A stretch of 64,000 nt of DNA from positions 11,978 through 75,977 of the forward strand of contig JBGUKN010000078.1 in assembly GCA_045114455.1 (NCBI GenBank). The letters run 5' to 3'. Position numbers and translations under genes: made by a program. The DNA comes from UBA1732 sp045114455. GTDB lineage: Bacteria; Verrucomicrobiota; Lentisphaeria; Victivallales; UBA1829. Positions within the stretch are counted from its first letter, which is position 1. Each line of letters begins with the position of its first letter. Shown here in pieces: positions 61,888 through 64,000 of the stretch. Under the pieces are notes generated by a model. The model searched no databases, was not told the DNA's origin, and worked only from the letters and a program-made list of their open reading frames with translations.

Positions 61888-64000
61888 TTACGCCAGCAGC
61901 GCGTTCAGAACGGCGGATTTGTTACCGTCGAGGCCCGCCAGCGAGGATGCGGAGGCATCCGCGAGGACATCCGCATCATACTGACAAAAGCTCAGGCTGT
62001 CGGTCATGGCGAGTTCGTCGGAAGACTCCGGCATGGCGAGCGGGCAGGCGTCGGAAGCGGTCTCCGGCATGGCGAGCGCATCCTTGAGGACCACGGATTT
62101 GATCTCGGCTGTTCCGACTTTGACCGAAATCTTGTAGTCGGCGTTGCCGCCCTTCTTCGCGTCCGGGGACTCCATGCTGAAGTAGTATTCGCCCGCGTCG
62201 AGCTGAATCTGGCCGGTCGTCGTTCCGTACCGGTATTCGCCCCAGTAGTTGTCCTCGATGCTTGTCTTCTGAAGGGAGACCAGTTTCTTCTTCTTCGCGT
62301 CGTATTTCCAGACCGTGAATTTCGTGACTTCCGAAGACTGGATCTCGAAGCGGAAACTCGCTTTTTCTCCCACGGTGAATTTCCGGTAGTCGACGCTGTC
62401 ATCGTAGCCGACCCAGTCCCTCACGATGTTGTCCCTGTTTTCGCTCAGTGTCCCGAGATCGTAGTCGTCGGTGAGTTCCTTCCATTTGTCGTCCTTGTTG
62501 TTGGGCGTCCCGAAGAACTTGGTGTTGCTGCTGCCGAGGTACACGTAGTAATACGCGTTGCCGCCCTTCGAAGCGTTCGTGGACTCCACCGAGAGGTAAT
62601 AGTCCTTGCCGCCCTCGAGGATGATGCCCTTCGTTTCGACATAGTATTCCGTCAGGGAGGGGCCGATGCTCCCCTTTGCCCCGCTTTCCTGCTGCTCTCT
62701 CAGCGCGGTCGACTGTTTCGACACCATCTTCGAGCCGTTCCACTCCCAGATCGTGAACTTCGCGGCTTCCGTGGCGGTGATCTGAAAGCTCAGCATGGCC
62801 GTGCCGTCCAGATAGATTTTTTTGAAGTCGATCTCGTCCGTGAATCCGACATAGTTTTTGTAGTTGTAGGGAGCATACGTCATGGGGCCGTTCGTGTCGA
62901 ACTCGATACTGCTGTACATCTCTTTATTGAACTTGAGCGCTTCGGAATTCAGGACTGCGTCGGTGACCGTTTTTTTCTTCTTGTCCTTCCATCCGTTCCC
63001 GGTTTCCTTATCCGTGTCGCTGTGATCGCTGTCCGGGGACACGGCTTCCTGGGCCTTGATCTTCTTCACGGTCGCGCCTTTTTCCGCGATGATGAGGGAG
63101 CCGTAGCTGCTCGTGACGTTGGTGACTTTCGCGCCCTTGCTGACGTAAAGGCGTGCGCCGTATTGCAGCGTGATGTCGGAGAGGACCGCGCCGCTGGATG
63201 CATTAATGTATCCGCCCTGACGGTAGAAGGCGCTGTATACGGTGGCGTCGTCCAGTCTTCCGCCGCTGCCAACGATTGCGGAACCGCCCGAATCGACCGT
63301 AACGCCGCTTGCGGAACCGCCGGCGACATAAATATCTCCATCTTCGTTGATCGTGACATCCGTCGCCGTGCCGCCGTAGACGGCAAGCTCGCCGCCGTTG
63401 ACCGTGACGCCGTTTGCGGAACCGCCGTTGTAGACATACATCGCGCCGCCGTCGCAGATGGTCGTGCTGTCCGCAGTGCCGCCGTCGAACATGTACATGC
63501 TCCCATTGTTTCCGACGATGATGCTTTTCGCCTTGCCATCGGACATCACGTACATCTCCTCACTGACGGAGTATTTGATCCCCATGTCGACATCGCCGAT
63601 CGTGCGGCCTTCCACCTTGTCCGTCTCCGTGTCGAGCATCCCGTTGGTCCCGATGTACACGCCTGTGAGTTCGTTGGCGAACGTGACATGCGCACCCTCC
63701 CAGACTTCCAACTCACCGTTGAACGGCGTCCATTCGACGTCCGTCGCCGTGCCGTATGTGATGCCGAGTCCGCCCCCGGACTCAATTTTGATGCCGGACG
63801 CAGTGCCGCGGGAAATGTACATGTTCCCGCCGCTGCAGATCGTGACGTCGCCTGCCTTGCCGCCGGAGTAGATTTGCAGTCCGCCGTGTTCGAAGACCGT
63901 GACGTCGCTTGCAATTCCGCCGCTGGAGACCTGCATGTAGGAATAATAGTCCTCTCCAATCCCGAGCTGGATCTGCAGCGCCTTGCCGCCGTTCCAGACA
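61888..64000 (-). CDS. Partial surface protein: AIDA-like repeats plus two beta-sandwich repeats
   Basis: The last 703 residues are in the window; the frame is open to 64000, so the start lies outside. The N-terminal 300 visible residues are short beta-helix repeats of the AIDA/adhesin type (GGTATDVTINEDGDIYVAGG, GSANGVTVNGGELAVYGG). Two domains follow with DWVGYDDSVDYRKF, AAKFTIWEW and LDAGEYYFSMESPDAKKGGN, clearly the same family as the repeats in the 1550-residue protein at 24297. The C-terminal tail (DVLADASASSLAG ... NKSAVLNALLA) also resembles that protein's tail. No C-terminal autotransporter barrel is present. Probably a secreted adhesin or matrix protein. Confidence 0.88.
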   Translation of the reverse strand, partial: VWNGGKALQIQLGIGEDYYSYMQVSSGGIASDVTVFEHGGLQIYSGGKAGDVTICSGGNMYISRGTASGIKIESGGGLGITYGTATDVEWTPFNGELEVWEGAHVTFANELTGVYIGTNGMLDTETDKVEGRTIGDVDMGIKYSVSEEMYVMSDGKAKSIIVGNNGSMYMFDGGTADSTTICDGGAMYVYNGGSANGVTVNGGELAVYGGTATDVTINEDGDIYVAGGSASGVTVDSGGSAIVGSGGRLDDATVYSAFYRQGGYINASSGAVLSDITLQYGARLYVSKGAKVTNVTSSYGSLIIAEKGATVKKIKAQEAVSPDSDHSDTDKETGNGWKDKKKKTVTDAVLNSEALKFNKEMYSSIEFDTNGPMTYAPYNYKNYVGFTDEIDFKKIYLDGTAMLSFQITATEAAKFTIWEWNGSKMVSKQSTALREQQESGAKGSIGPSLTEYYVETKGIILEGGKDYYLSVESTNASKGGNAYYYVYLGSSNTKFFGTPNNKDDKWKELTDDYDLGTLSENRDNIVRDWVGYDDSVDYRKFTVGEKASFRFEIQSSEVTKFTVWKYDAKKKKLVSLQKTSIEDNYWGEYRYGTTTGQIQLDAGEYYFSMESPDAKKGGNADYKISVKVGTAEIKSVVLKDALAMPETASDACPLAMPESSDELAMTDSLSFCQYDADVLADASASSLAGLDGNKSAVLNALLA

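Overview
The window looks like a chromosomal segment of an anaerobic Gram-negative bacterium of the Planctomycetes-Verrucomicrobia-Chlamydiae group, most likely a gut Lentisphaerota (Victivallis-like). This is an inference. It rests on the high G+C, a prepilin-like protein with the FADGHV signature typical of Lentisphaerota and Planctomycetes, surface proteins built from AIDA-like and beta-sandwich repeats, an oxygen-independent ribonucleotide reductase, and outer-membrane functions (LolA-like carrier, LpxL-like acyltransferase, Kdo/WaaP-type kinase, EptA-like transferase). No insertion sequence, phage, CRISPR array or rRNA gene was seen. Most genes lie on the minus strand in tightly packed operons, many joined by ATGA stop/start overlaps.

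Layout. 1-754: end of an unrecognised gene. 836-6554 (minus): FAD oxidoreductase, then the nrdG-nrdD-trxB unit. NrdD carries its own C-terminal glutaredoxin-like domain, and two NrdR-box-like palindromes precede nrdG. 6872-22043 (minus): a 16-gene operon resembling aryl polyene (APE) clusters. It has three intact ketoacyl synthases, two truncated synthase-like partners lacking the catalytic Cys, an ACP, a ketoreductase, two dehydratases, a thioesterase, three lipid or sugar transferases, a LolA-like carrier, an MMPL exporter fused to a DUF3261-like lipoprotein domain, and an MFS transporter. The aryl starter genes (ammonia lyase, acyl ligase) and the methyltransferase of classical APE clusters are absent. 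22415-24064 (plus): EptA-like transferase, divergent from the operon.

24297-28949 (plus): a 1550-residue secreted-type protein with eight repeats of about 145 residues. Its repeats and C-terminal tail resemble those of the AIDA-repeat protein cut by the right edge (61888-64000). 29125-38986: a small Cys-rich protein, a YwqK/MORN-like exported protein, a 2052-residue alpha-2-macroglobulin lacking the thioester motif, a membrane-anchored protein and a prepilin-like protein.

39331-48083: a ferredoxin-type aldo/keto reductase (plus), then a minus housekeeping operon leuS - Fe-alcohol dehydrogenase - glycerate kinase - gmk - CoaC-like flavoprotein - rsmE - alkD-like. 48272-54138 (minus): GH3 glycosidase; then tRNA-Val, aspS, lytic transglycosylase and a DUF3047-like protein. 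54330-57542 (plus): GH2 beta-galactosidase. 57651-61650 (minus): WaaP-like kinase and three tandem SGNH/GDSL hydrolase paralogues with different signal peptides, one carrying a Gly-Phe insertion beside its catalytic Ser.

Together the genes describe a saccharide-degrading anaerobe with an elaborate envelope. The most unusual parts are the starter-less APE-like operon and the self-contained NrdD-redoxin-TrxB system.
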